Below the pieces are notes generated by a model. The model had not been told where the DNA came from and made no database searches. It saw only the letters and a program-made list of their open reading frames with translations. From Caballeronia temeraria (GTDB taxonomy: Bacteria > Pseudomonadota > Gammaproteobacteria > Burkholderiales > Burkholderiaceae), in the NCBI RefSeq assembly GCF_001544795.2, contig NZ_FCOI02000045.1, positions 1 to 50,387 of the forward strand: 50,387 nucleotides of DNA. The letters run 5' to 3'. This document shows, in pieces, positions 8,557 through 16,580 of the stretch (the first letter of the stretch is position 1; every line of letters starts with the position of its first letter). The position numbers and the translations under genes are program-made.

Positions 8557-9801
8557 ATGAGCCTCGGTAGTGCGAGCTTGACGCTATTGCGATCGGAAAC
8601 CGGCGCCACGAGCGCGTATCGATGGTTTCTCCTTTTTCTGATCTGGATCGCGCTCCTTTTAAGCTTCATCGATAGGCTGGCGTGGGCCAATGTCGCGCCG
8701 GCAGTAAGTAGCGCGCTAGGTCTGACTACCGTCTCACTCAACATCTTCGTCTCGGCCTTCTTCGCGGGCTATGTCGTGTCAAATGTGCTTGGCGGCTTGC
8801 TCACGGATCGGGCGGGGCCGAGGATAACGCTGGTCGCAGCCCTAATTCCGTTAGGCATATCAACCTTTCTTTTCGGTTCGACAACCAACCTTGCGCTGGG
8901 GATTTTGCTTCAAGGTCTCATGGGTCTCGCAGCCGGAGCCGACTTTGCGGCATGCATCAAGCTTCTGTCATCCTGGTTTGACCGAAAACACCGGGCGAAG
9001 GCGGTCGGCATAGTCATGACATCCACGTCCATTGCAGTGGTTCTTACGAATGCTGTTATCCCGCCGCTATTGAGAGCCCACAGCTGGTCAAGCGTGTATC
9101 ACGCGCTAGGCATCATTACTGCCGTGTTCGGCGCGCTTTGTCTCATTCTCGTGCGAGAGGCACCGGTTCAGGAAGAGAAAGGTCTGGTTCCGAATCCCAT
9201 TCCAATGTCGAAAGGTGTAAGAGCGCTACTGTCGAATGTGGATCTCATGCTCGTCACAATCGCGGGCTTGGGAGCCAATTGGGCAACATGGGGTTTCATT
9301 TTTTGGGCGAACGCGTTGATGCAGAAAGGCTATGGGTTCACGGCCGTACAGACCGGAGGGATTATCGCAATCTTCGGCGTCGTTGGAATGCTTTCAAAAC
9401 CGGTGATTGGCACCCTCTCGGACTGGATTGGGCCGCCGCGCCAGCGTCTTGCGGCTGGCACCTTGCTCGTCTTTTGCGGAACACTGCTTTGGTTTGGAAC
9501 ACGACATAGTTTGACGGAATTCCAGTTTGCCGCATTTGCTGTAGGTACAGTCGCCTTCTGCTGGGGCCCGTTAGTGACTTCGATGGTGACCGAACTGGCG
9601 GGTCTTGAACTAGCAGGGTCTGCAGTCGGAATAACTAATGCGATCTTCCAGGTAGGAACAACGGCCGTACCGATAATCGTGGGCTACGCTTATGCGCAAT
9701 CTGGCTCGTTCCTCGCGGCGTTTTCCGTTTTAGCGCTCGGACCTGCTGTGGCCGTTATCTGCCTGCTCTTCGTTCGGGAATCGCGCTACCGCCTAAACTG
9801 A
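8557..9801 (+). CDS. MFS transporter, anion:cation symporter-like
   Basis: About 414 residues with twelve predicted membrane helices. Family marks: after helix 1 the motif FIDRLAWANVAPA, the loop 2-3 signature GGLLTDRAGPR (MFS motif A), and SWFDRKHRAKAVGIVMT in the loop 4-5 region, all typical of the sugar-acid/aromatic-acid symporter (ACS-like) group. The frame is open for another 87 codons upstream, but that part lacks the look of protein; I prefer the ATG at 8557 because the purine-rich AGAAGAGAA precedes it and helix 1 follows about 25 residues later. It sits downstream of the IclR gene in the same direction and is probably the uptake system for an organic acid used by this region. Substrate is not readable. 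Confidence 0.85.
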   Translation: MSLGSASLTLLRSETGATSAYRWFLLFLIWIALLLSFIDRLAWANVAPAVSSALGLTTVSLNIFVSAFFAGYVVSNVLGGLLTDRAGPRITLVAALIPLGISTFLFGSTTNLALGILLQGLMGLAAGADFAACIKLLSSWFDRKHRAKAVGIVMTSTSIAVVLTNAVIPPLLRAHSWSSVYHALGIITAVFGALCLILVREAPVQEEKGLVPNPIPMSKGVRALLSNVDLMLVTIAGLGANWATWGFIFWANALMQKGYGFTAVQTGGIIAIFGVVGMLSKPVIGTLSDWIGPPRQRLAAGTLLVFCGTLLWFGTRHSLTEFQFAAFAVGTVAFCWGPLVTSMVTELAGLELAGSAVGITNAIFQVGTTAVPIIVGYAYAQSGSFLAAFSVLALGPAVAVICLLFVRESRYRLN

Positions 9802-10226
9802 CCGCCGCCGTGCGCTCGCAGGTTGAGTCCGCGCCCGTCTGCTGCTTTGAGGCTGCAGATCGTGCCTAGATAAAACGGCTTTTCTCCATCGATCCGACAG
9901 CTCAAGGACTCGACAAGCTCATGCAAGATAGTGAAAAAAACGAAGCAAAACCCGCGCGACGAATAGTCCGCGTCGACATTCGCGCGCGTACGCGTACACA
10001 TTAGCGCGCACGCTCGTCTCGCTATGGCGCCGATGAAGTCCATCGCACATGGAGAAGCACTTAACCCTTGTGGCATGGCTAAAGTTGTGAAACGAAGGGA
10101 ACTGCGTCGTTTGAGTCAACTCGACTGAGTTGCCGAGTTAGAAGGCGGTCGGATCATCTAGCCGCCACAGACCATGGCCCGCGAAGTCACGCTTCGATGG
10201 GCATATTGAGAGAGGCATAAAGAAGC
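9802..10226. other. Intergenic stretch with an inverted repeat
   Basis: No gene is seen. It probably contains the promoter of the aldo/keto reductase gene; the inverted repeat at 10117-10132 lies within it. The half of the stretch next to the transporter has only short shadow frames. Confidence 0.3.
10117..10132. promoter_or_regulatory. Inverted repeat ahead of the aldo/keto reductase gene
   Basis: CAACTCGACTGAGTTG has 6-base arms around GACT. It is embedded in a series of GAGT/ACTC words, and lies about 95 bases before the reductase start. It could be an operator for an unidentified regulator; it differs from the IclR-type GTTC-N8-GAAC sites. Confidence 0.35.
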
Positions 10227-11189
10227 ATGGAGAGTAAGATGCAGGCCGGTTTAGGACAAACGCGGCTGGGCCGCACGGACGTTCGTGTTCCGCCGCTAGG
10301 TATCGGTGGGGGAAGCCTGTTCAATGCGATCGGGGACGAGAAGTTCCAACAGGTCGTCAACGAGGCGTGGACCCATGGGTTGCGGTACTTCGACACTGCA
10401 CCTCTCTACGCAGACGGCTGAAGCGAGAGACGTTTCGGCGCGGCGCTCGAGAGCCGTAAGCGCTCGGATTTCGTTCTGTCAAGCAAGACCGGGAGGTGGA
10501 GCGATGGCGAGCAAAACCGATTTGATTACAGCTACGGCGGGACGATGCGCTCGATTGAAGAGAGTCTCAAACGCCTGAGCACCGACTACATCGATGTGGT
10601 GTTCATCCACGATGTGATAGCCGCGTTACACGGACCTGACCTTGATAAGCGCTTTGACGAAGCAATGGATGGTGCATACATAGCGCTGCAAGAATTGAAG
10701 CGTAACGGCATCATCCGCGCGTGCGGCGTTGCGCTGCGCGAGCCGGACGTTTGCGAGCGATTTGCGCGCGCTGGCGAATTCGACTGTTTCATGCTGGCCG
10801 GGGGCCATACGTTGCTCCAACATACAGCAGCGGTAACGCTGTTGCCGTTATGCGCGTCTTCCGGCATTTCGGTCATTGTTGCTTCGCCATTCAACACAGG
10901 CATCCTCGCGACGGGTTCCGTCGAGGGTGCGCGTTACGAGTATCGCCCGGCCACCGATACCCCAGAGATACTTGAACGCGTCCGTCGGCTCGAGGTGGTC
11001 GGCCGGGCGCATGGCGTGCCGCTGGCGGCTGCGGCCTTGCAGTTCCCTCTCCGAAGCAACGCCGTAGCATCGGTCGTTGCTGGGCATCAAAGCGTGACCG
11101 AAGTCCGCCAAAATCTCGCTTGGCTGCAGCATGCTATTCCGGACGCGTATTGGGAAGACCTCAAGGCGTCGGGCTTGTTGCCGGCATGA
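10227..11189 (+). pseudogene. Aldo/keto reductase with an in-frame TGA at codon 65
   Basis: A 320-residue aldo/keto reductase of the D-threo-aldose / pyridoxal 4-dehydrogenase type, read in one frame except for TGA at 10419-10421. Before the stop: LGIGGGSLFNAIGDE and GLRYFDTAPLYADG with catalytic Asp56 and Tyr61. After it the frame resumes as SERRFGAALESRKRSDFVLS with Lys87 in SSKTG, and His128 in VVFIHD, so the complete D-Y-K-H tetrad would be present. The family normally has Leu-Ser-Glu at this place, hence one base change explains the stop. A downstream ATG at 10545 could start a 214-residue product, but it would lack Asp, Tyr and Lys. The ATG at 10239, behind GGAGAG, is an alternative start. 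It is either a recent pseudogene or a base error. Confidence 0.8.
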
Positions 11190-11234
11190 GTGTGACCCTG
11201 GGCAGACACTGTCCGCAATTGAATGGGAGGGGTG

Positions 11235-11972
11235 ATGAATTCTACGGCAAACGCTGTGTTAGCTATCTGGAACGACTTTGATCGAACGTTGTTGCACGAA
11301 TACGAATGCTGGCACACGTTGGAGCATGTTCCAGAACGTGTTTGGGTGCCGGGTATGATTAGCGGCCGCAGATATCGAAACGTAGCTCAGGCAGGGCCCA
11401 GATATCTCACGCTATATGACATGGAAAACCTGGACGTACTTGATAGGGACGAGTACGCAGATCTGGTACACAATCCAACACCGTGGTCCGCGAGAATGCG
11501 CCAGTCGTTTCTTAGCTTCCAGCGGCAACCATGCGAGCTGTTATCAGTTATCGGCACAGGGACGGCACGCATGCTGTCGGTCTTCAATACTCGCTCCGAG
11601 GAGCCGCTGAGCCATTCTGACATCGTCGACGTGTCGCGCTCGCTTTTGGACGAACTTTCTACTGCTGAAACCGGCACTGTAAGGGTGCGTGTTGCCCGCG
11701 TGACCGAGCGAGGCCCACAGGCAATTTCGAACGCTACGCAGGCGAAAGAAGGAAACGAATATCTGTGGATGACGGAAAGTCTTGAACCCGGGTTGCCGCC
11801 GATCGGCTCAAAGTTGGATGACCTGTTTGTCGCCATGAAGCTTGCATTGGCTGTCGAGTATTCCGGGCTATACGAACTGTTATCGCAGGTAGACCACGGC
11901 TCGGTCGTAGCGGAATCAAGGCCGCCCGCGAAAATCCAATTGATGAGTCGATTTTCGTCAGGCCGGTCGTGA
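11235..11972 (+). CDS. EthD-like / dimeric alpha-beta barrel protein
   Basis: 245 residues with no signal peptide. The N-terminal part (AVLAIWNDFD, then WHTLEHVPERVWVPGMISGR and YLTLYDMENLDVLD) has the typical look of an EthD/ferredoxin-like alpha-beta barrel domain: an opening strand, the conserved WH...EH helix motif, the pattern GR-R-Y, then a strand with YLTLYD. A second, weaker copy seems to follow from about residue 105. Such proteins help degrade aromatic or aliphatic compounds, but many have no known reaction. The start is placed at 11235, preceded by GGGAGGGG; a frame start at 11223 has no such site. It lies 45 bases after the aldo/keto reductase gene in the same direction, so the two are probably co-transcribed. 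Confidence 0.6.
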   Translation: MNSTANAVLAIWNDFDRTLLHEYECWHTLEHVPERVWVPGMISGRRYRNVAQAGPRYLTLYDMENLDVLDRDEYADLVHNPTPWSARMRQSFLSFQRQPCELLSVIGTGTARMLSVFNTRSEEPLSHSDIVDVSRSLLDELSTAETGTVRVRVARVTERGPQAISNATQAKEGNEYLWMTESLEPGLPPIGSKLDDLFVAMKLALAVEYSGLYELLSQVDHGSVVAESRPPAKIQLMSRFSSGRS

Positions 11973-12513
11973 CTGCGCACTTTTAGCACATTAGTTACCG
12001 GCTCGCTTTTGAACGAATGTCGCGCGAAACGGAAACAACCCCAGCAGCGCGATTCTAGCTTTAGGAGAACGACACGCCTCAGTCGGGTCAATGGGTCCCA
12101 GCACTCGTCGTGAGCGTTGGGGCAGATTCGTTGCGGGCGGGATCTCGGGGAGAAGCTGCCTTCGACGTCGCAACGGCGATAAACGATAGGTCTCCGCTTT
12201 CACGAATCCTTAGCCTCCGGATCAGTCCACCGGAACGGGGACGAGCGCCTCAGCGACGCAGGTGGCACGCCTGGCCAAATAAGTTCGGCCGCGCGCCCGT
12301 CCGGCAGAGGAGAGCAGGTGCGACCCTGCGTCATCTCGCTGACGCCGAAGGGCCGCGCCACAGCGAGCGCGGCTTTCAGGTCTCCGCACGTCAAGCCGAT
12401 ATGGGCAAGCTGGCGTTTGGGTCCCCCGACGGATCGTCATGTCAGGCCCTTTCTCGAAGGAACCGATATGCCAATGAATGTTGCTAACCCAGAGGGCGAC
12501 GCGTTCGGTGCAC
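11973..12513. other. Gap with a possible decayed minus-strand gene
   Basis: No intact gene. The minus strand between about 12480 and 12200 reads as continuous protein-like sequence, with HIGLTCGDLKAALAVARPFG and EMTQGRTCSPLPDGRAAELI. The second phrase faintly resembles the N-terminal signature of CaiB/BaiF CoA-transferases (EMTQ...ADLGAEVIK), in which case this would be a relic lying downstream of the ketopantoate-reductase-like gene. That identification is weak. Confidence 0.25.
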
Positions 12514-13465
12514 TTATGCAGTTTTCCCCTCCTCCTTCTGACGATCCCTCGTGGCGCGTTCAATGCCCTTGATACATGCGACGAGCGTCGTGTTGACCGG
12601 TGTGGGCACGCCCAGTCGCTCGCCCCAGCGCACCACTGCGCCGTTGATAAAATCTATTTCGGTTACCGAATTCTTTTCGAGGCTCTGCAGCATCGAGGTC
12701 TTGAATTGCGCCGAGAGACCCTCAGCGGCCATGTTCCAGGCCTCCTCAGCCTGTGATGGAAAGCGTGATGCCCGCAGCAAGCGCGGTGGCCATCGCTTCT
12801 TCGACGGCAGCTAGGGAGGTGGCTTTCAGAACCGGTTCGTCGTAGAGCTTTCCGTAGGTCAGCCGCGTGACGCCGGTGAGCGCGCCCGTCGCAACGTTGA
12901 CAAGCAGCTTGTCCCACATGGTGCCGAGAATGTTGTGGCTGATGGTAGTCGGAAGGCCCGCGCCATTAAAAGCGTTCGAAATCGCCCTCAAGCGCGGGGT
13001 GAGCTCGCCGTTCAGTTCGCCGATGACGGTCAGCTTGCCCTCGACGCGCGACTGGACGTGTCCGGGCGCCAACAGGACGCCTCCCACATAGGTCTTGCCA
13101 GCAAGCACCCGCTCGCGCCCGACGATCCCGCTCAGTACTTCTTCGTGGCCAAGACCGTTCTGCATCGACAGAACCAGCGTGTCGGGTCCGATTAGCGCGA
13201 GGGCGCCACGCATCGCCGAATCGGTATGGAGGGATTTGACCAGCACGACGACCAGATCGGCCGGCCCAACATCGGCGGGATTCGTAGTGGCGCGGACCTT
13301 GACATAGCGCGGACCTCGCTCGTCATCCACCTTGACGTCGTCGCGGACCATTGCCCTGACGTGCGCCGCGGACCGGTTGATGAGCCATATTTCGTGACCC
13401 CCTTCGGTAAGCGCGGCCCCGATGGTGCAGCCGAGCGCACCAGCGCCCAGGAAAACGATTTTCAT
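12514..13465 (-). pseudogene. Ketopantoate reductase-like (ApbA/PanE family), frameshifted
   Basis: Two minus-strand frames join to one 316-residue member of the ketopantoate reductase family. The first (13465 to about 12750) starts with the NAD(P) site MKIVFLGAGALGCTIGAAL and has LVVVLVKSLHTDSAM, LSMQNGLGHEE and the domain-boundary lysine region WDKLLVNVATGALTG. The second continues as EEAWNMAAEGLSAQFKTSML, with the late family motif KNSVTEIDFINGAVVRWGE. The switch lies at about 12746-12756 and needs a net +1 change. Without repair the C-terminal substrate-binding helices would be lost. In catabolic clusters such proteins often reduce or oxidise 2-oxoacid/hydroxyacid pairs other than ketopantoate. 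It is divergent from the shikimate-dehydrogenase-like gene and may share its control region. Confidence 0.8.
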
Positions 13466-13762
13466 AGATGTCTACCGTGTCGGTGAAGAAGTACAGCGGC
13501 CGTTCGCCCGTTTGCAGCTTGATTTGCATACGCCCATCGACGCGGCGGGCTCCGCTTTGGTCTTGCCCACGCCCTGGGGGGGGCGTGCCACCGGCATCCG
13601 CGCCGTAATACTGATATCGGCTCGCGACCGTCGCGAAAGTCGCGGACGCCATCGCCGGAATGGCAGCCGTCACAGGTCGTCCAATTTCGGCCCTGCTTTC
13701 GAACAGTCGCGCCCGTCGAAGCTGAACGAGCCAACCAATCGCCGGTGCCGCATCCAACCCGA

Positions 13763-13778
13763 GTTCACATGTAGGAAC
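13763..13778. promoter_or_regulatory. IclR-type operator-like site, copy 2
   Basis: GTTCACATGTAGGAAC shares its first eight bases and its GAAC end with the perfect palindrome at 6978-6993 before the IclR gene. It lies about 205 bases ahead of the first gene of the catabolic cluster. Confidence 0.45.
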
Positions 13779-13882
13779 ATGTTATTGGCTCGGTTTTCGT
13801 GCTCCAGTCGCACTAAACCTCTGCCTTAACCACATGCTCGGATGCATTGGGAAAAACCCTCGTTGTTCTTGCCAAGGAACGT

Positions 13883-13898
13883 GTTCATCATAGCGAAC
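13883..13898. promoter_or_regulatory. IclR-type operator-like site, copy 3
   Basis: GTTCATCATAGCGAAC keeps the GTTC-N8-GAAC frame and the first five bases of the palindrome before the IclR gene, but its centre is not symmetric. It lies 85 bases before the start of the shikimate-dehydrogenase-like gene, the right place for an operator. Confidence 0.4.
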
Positions 13899-13983
13899 AT
13901 GCACTTGGATGAACATTTATTCATCGCAGCCCGTTACACAATTTGCCGCAGACACCGCGGCCCCATGGAGAAGAAAGGTGACA

Positions 13984-14820
13984 ATGCAGATCAACGGCGC
14001 GACCCGCGTGCTGGGCATCGTTGGACATCCCATCCAACAGGTAAGGGCGCCCGCAATATGGACTGGCCTGTTTCGTCGCAACGGCATCAATGCGATATGC
14101 ATTCCGTTTCATGTCATGCCCGCTGATCTTGACCGGTTTATCGAGGGCGCAAGCGCGCTGCGCAACCTAGCCGGGGTAATTGTGACCGTGCCGCACAAGG
14201 CGATGGCGCTGAAACACGTGCAGGCGCCCACGGAGCGCGCGCGCTTAGTTCAGGCCGTCAACATGATCCGATGGCGCGAGGACGGTACTGCCACCGGCGA
14301 CATCGTGGATGGCATCGGCTTTGTGCGTGGACTGGAGGCGAAGGATAAGCCTGTCGCAGGCAAGTCGGCTCTCGTGGTTGGATCTGGCGGCGCCGGGACT
14401 GCCATCGCCTTCGCACTCGCCGAAGCTGGGGCCGCAGAAATCGCAGTTAGCGATATCGATCCGCAACGCGCTGAGAGACTTGCTTCACGCCTGCGCGAGA
14501 TCGGCACGACGGCACGAGTGTCTCCTGCTGTTGCGCATAGTTTCGATCTGGCCGTCAACGCGAGCCCCACAGGGATGAGAGCGGAGGATCCGTTGCCCAT
14601 TAATCTGGAGAATGTCTCGGCCGCGACGATTGTGGCCGACGCGATCATGCATCCACCGGTCACGCTCCTTCTCGAACAAGCGACGCAACGCGGCTGCTTT
14701 ATCCAACCAGGGGCCACGATGATGGACTATCAGCTTGCCGAAATGGCAAAGTTCTTCGGATTCGACGGTGACTACAGCCCCAAGGCGATAGAAGCGGTCG
14801 CCGGTCCCGACAACCACTGA
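13984..14820 (+). CDS. Shikimate dehydrogenase-like NAD-type oxidoreductase, altered substrate site
   Basis: 278 residues with the two-domain AroE fold. The catalytic pair is kept: Lys72 in TVPHKAMAL and Asp109 in GDIVDGIGF. The substrate-carboxylate serines, in AroE the S-x-S of the first loop, are replaced: GHPIQQVRAPAIW has Val20 and Ala22 there. The cofactor site is GSGGAGTAIA, and the second strand ends in SDIDPQRAERL, where AroE has the NADP-reading NRT; the Asp suggests NAD. Together these point to a catabolic dehydrogenase on a related alicyclic alcohol rather than biosynthetic shikimate formation. The start at 13984 has GAAAGGTGAC just upstream; a frame start at 13909 lacks one. It is the first gene of the co-oriented cluster that includes hydroxyquinol ring cleavage. 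Confidence 0.85.
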   Translation: MQINGATRVLGIVGHPIQQVRAPAIWTGLFRRNGINAICIPFHVMPADLDRFIEGASALRNLAGVIVTVPHKAMALKHVQAPTERARLVQAVNMIRWREDGTATGDIVDGIGFVRGLEAKDKPVAGKSALVVGSGGAGTAIAFALAEAGAAEIAVSDIDPQRAERLASRLREIGTTARVSPAVAHSFDLAVNASPTGMRAEDPLPINLENVSAATIVADAIMHPPVTLLLEQATQRGCFIQPGATMMDYQLAEMAKFFGFDGDYSPKAIEAVAGPDNH

Positions 14821-14881
14821 ATGAAGCGCAGTAATCAAACGCTAATTGCGCATCTTAAATAGTTGTACTTAGGAATATAAA

Positions 14882-15487
14882 ATGGACAAGAATCTCATTG
14901 ATAATCTGTTGATTCGCGACGCAGTTGAAAACTGGGCCGTATGGCGCGATGCGGGCGATTGGCAACGCTTTCGCACGGTCTGGCATGACGACGGCGTAAT
15001 GATGGCAACCTGGTTCCAAGGCAGTGCGGACGACTTCATCCGCGTGAGCAAGGAAGGCTGGGATCGTGGCGTGAGCATCCTGCATTTTCTAGGCGGCACG
15101 TCGATCGATCTAGCGGGCGCGCGTGCCATCGCTCAAACCAAGATGACTATCTCGCAACGTGCGGTGGTGGACGATGTACCGTGCGACATCGTCTGCACCG
15201 GGCGATTCTATGACTTTTTCGTAAAAACCGACGACGGCTGGAAGGTCCTGCTGCGTCAGCCGATTTATGAGAAGGACCGGATTGATTCGACGGTGCCCGG
15301 CGTCGCGCCCGTGCTTGATCCGGAAATTCTCGGGCGTTTTCCCGAAGGCTATCGTCATCTCGCATATGCGCAGACGAAGATCGGCTACACCGTCAAGCGC
15401 AATATGCCCGGCCTAAAAGGTCCTGAAGTAGAGGCGCTTTATACCAAGGGCCGTGCATGGCTCGCTGGCGGACCCATCGGACGTTAA
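14882..15487 (+). CDS. NTF2/SnoaL-like protein of the catabolic cluster
   Basis: 201 residues of an NTF2-type fold: N-terminal helices with RDAVENWAVWRDAGDWQRFR, then TVWHDDGVMMATW, GSADDFIRVSK, and a late sheet (CTGRFYDFFVKTDDGWKVLL) followed by a 45-residue extension. The WHDDG and R..D residues sit where scytalone dehydratase and LinA-like members place catalytic or pocket residues, so a lyase or dehydratase role is possible. The same fold also serves as the small subunit of ring hydroxylases, but there is no large subunit here. It lies 61 bases after the dehydrogenase gene and 4 bases before the maleylacetate reductase gene, so it is very probably one operon. Function is inference from fold and neighbours. 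Confidence 0.75.
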   Translation: MDKNLIDNLLIRDAVENWAVWRDAGDWQRFRTVWHDDGVMMATWFQGSADDFIRVSKEGWDRGVSILHFLGGTSIDLAGARAIAQTKMTISQRAVVDDVPCDIVCTGRFYDFFVKTDDGWKVLLRQPIYEKDRIDSTVPGVAPVLDPEILGRFPEGYRHLAYAQTKIGYTVKRNMPGLKGPEVEALYTKGRAWLAGGPIGR

Positions 15488-15491
15488 GCCC

Positions 15492-16580
15492 ATGCCTGAT
15501 CGATTCGTCTATCAGGGCGCCTGTGCGCGCGTCGTGTTCGGCGCAGGCAGTCTCGACGCGCTGGCGGCAGAGCTCGGTCGGTTGGGCTGTTCGCGCGCAC
15601 TGGTTCTCTCCACACGCGGCCAACAGGCCGAAGCCGAAGCGCTGGCGAGCGAGCTCGGCTTACTCTGCGCTGGCGTGTTCGCCGATGCAACCATGCACAC
15701 GCCACTCGCCGTCACTCAACGTGCGCTGGCCTATGCACACGAGCTGCATGCGGATTGTACCGTGGCGTTCGGCGGCGGATCGACCATCGGGCTGGGCAAG
15801 GCGCTGGCGATTCGCACGGGCATGAAGCAGATCGCCATTCCGACGACCTATGCCGGCTCCGAGGTCACGCCGATTCTGGGGGAAACGGTCGAGGGCAACA
15901 AGACCACTCAACGCGATCCGGCCATTCAGCCTCAGGTCGTTATTTACGATGTCGACCTGACCCTGTCGCTGCCGGTATCGCTCAGCGCGACGAGCGGCCT
16001 GAATGCGATGGCGCATGCGGTCGAAGCACTTTATGCCCGCGATGCCAATCCAATCATCTCGTTGATGGCCGAAGAAGGCATCGCCGCACTGTCGCGCAGT
16101 CTTCCGAAGATCGTCTCCGAACCCGGGGACCGGGATGCGCGCTCGGACGCGCTCTACGGCGCGTGGCTTGCCGGCACCTGTCTGGGATCGGTCGGCATGG
16201 CGCTCCACCACAAGATCTGTCACGTACTCGGCGGCATCTTTGATCTGCCTCACGCCGAAATGCATGCCGTGATCCTGGCTCATGTCGTCGCCTTCAACTG
16301 CACCGCCGCGCCGCAGGCCATGACCAGAATCGCCCGCGCGCTTCATGCGAGCGACCCTGCACTGGGGATCGACGCGCTCGCCCGCAGACTCGGCGCGCCC
16401 CGCTCGCTCGCGGAACTGGGCATGCCGGAAGCGGGCATCGATATCGCTGCGGAACACGTGACGCACACCCCCTACTGGAACCCGCGCCCCGTCGAGCGCG
16501 AGGCTGTCCGGTCGCTCATTGCCGATGCCTTTCACGGTCGCGTGCCCCGCCACGAACAGAACGGAACTTCACATGCGTAA
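15492..16580 (+). CDS. Maleylacetate reductase
   Basis: 362 residues of the iron-containing alcohol dehydrogenase superfamily, maleylacetate reductase type, which reduces maleylacetate to 3-oxoadipate with NAD(P)H in the lower hydroxyquinol and chlorocatechol pathways. It opens with FVYQGACARVVFGAGSL, as usual for the family. The nucleotide site GGGSTIGLGKA starts at residue 94; the family's IPTTYAGSEVTP follows. Metal-site histidines are in HHKICH (239-244) and LPHAEMHA (254, 258). The start at 15492 is four bases after the preceding stop; the upstream frame part from 15453 lies inside the previous gene. Its stop overlaps the dioxygenase start by eight bases, which indicates translational coupling and a joint job in ring-fission product turnover. 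The identification is strong. Confidence 0.9.
   Translation: MPDRFVYQGACARVVFGAGSLDALAAELGRLGCSRALVLSTRGQQAEAEALASELGLLCAGVFADATMHTPLAVTQRALAYAHELHADCTVAFGGGSTIGLGKALAIRTGMKQIAIPTTYAGSEVTPILGETVEGNKTTQRDPAIQPQVVIYDVDLTLSLPVSLSATSGLNAMAHAVEALYARDANPIISLMAEEGIAALSRSLPKIVSEPGDRDARSDALYGAWLAGTCLGSVGMALHHKICHVLGGIFDLPHAEMHAVILAHVVAFNCTAAPQAMTRIARALHASDPALGIDALARRLGAPRSLAELGMPEAGIDIAAEHVTHTPYWNPRPVEREAVRSLIADAFHGRVPRHEQNGTSHA

Larger units (their letters stand above)
13466..13983. promoter_or_regulatory. Divergent control region between reductase and catabolic cluster
   Basis: This 518-base stretch separates the minus-strand ketopantoate-reductase-like gene from the plus-strand catabolic cluster. 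It contains no convincing gene. Two GTTC-N8-GAAC sites (13763-13778 and 13883-13898) lie close to the cluster. A run of eight G at about 13575 is a likely spot for sequencing or replication slippage. Confidence 0.4.

Noticed and set aside
10419..10421. TGA in the aldo/keto reductase as a selenocysteine codon
   Set aside because: The family has no Cys or redox residue at this place and no selenocysteine insertion hairpin is apparent after the codon; a nonsense change or base error is simpler.
15660..16553. A 297-codon open frame on the minus strand
   Set aside because: Antisense to maleylacetate reductase, which has all catalytic motifs on the plus strand.
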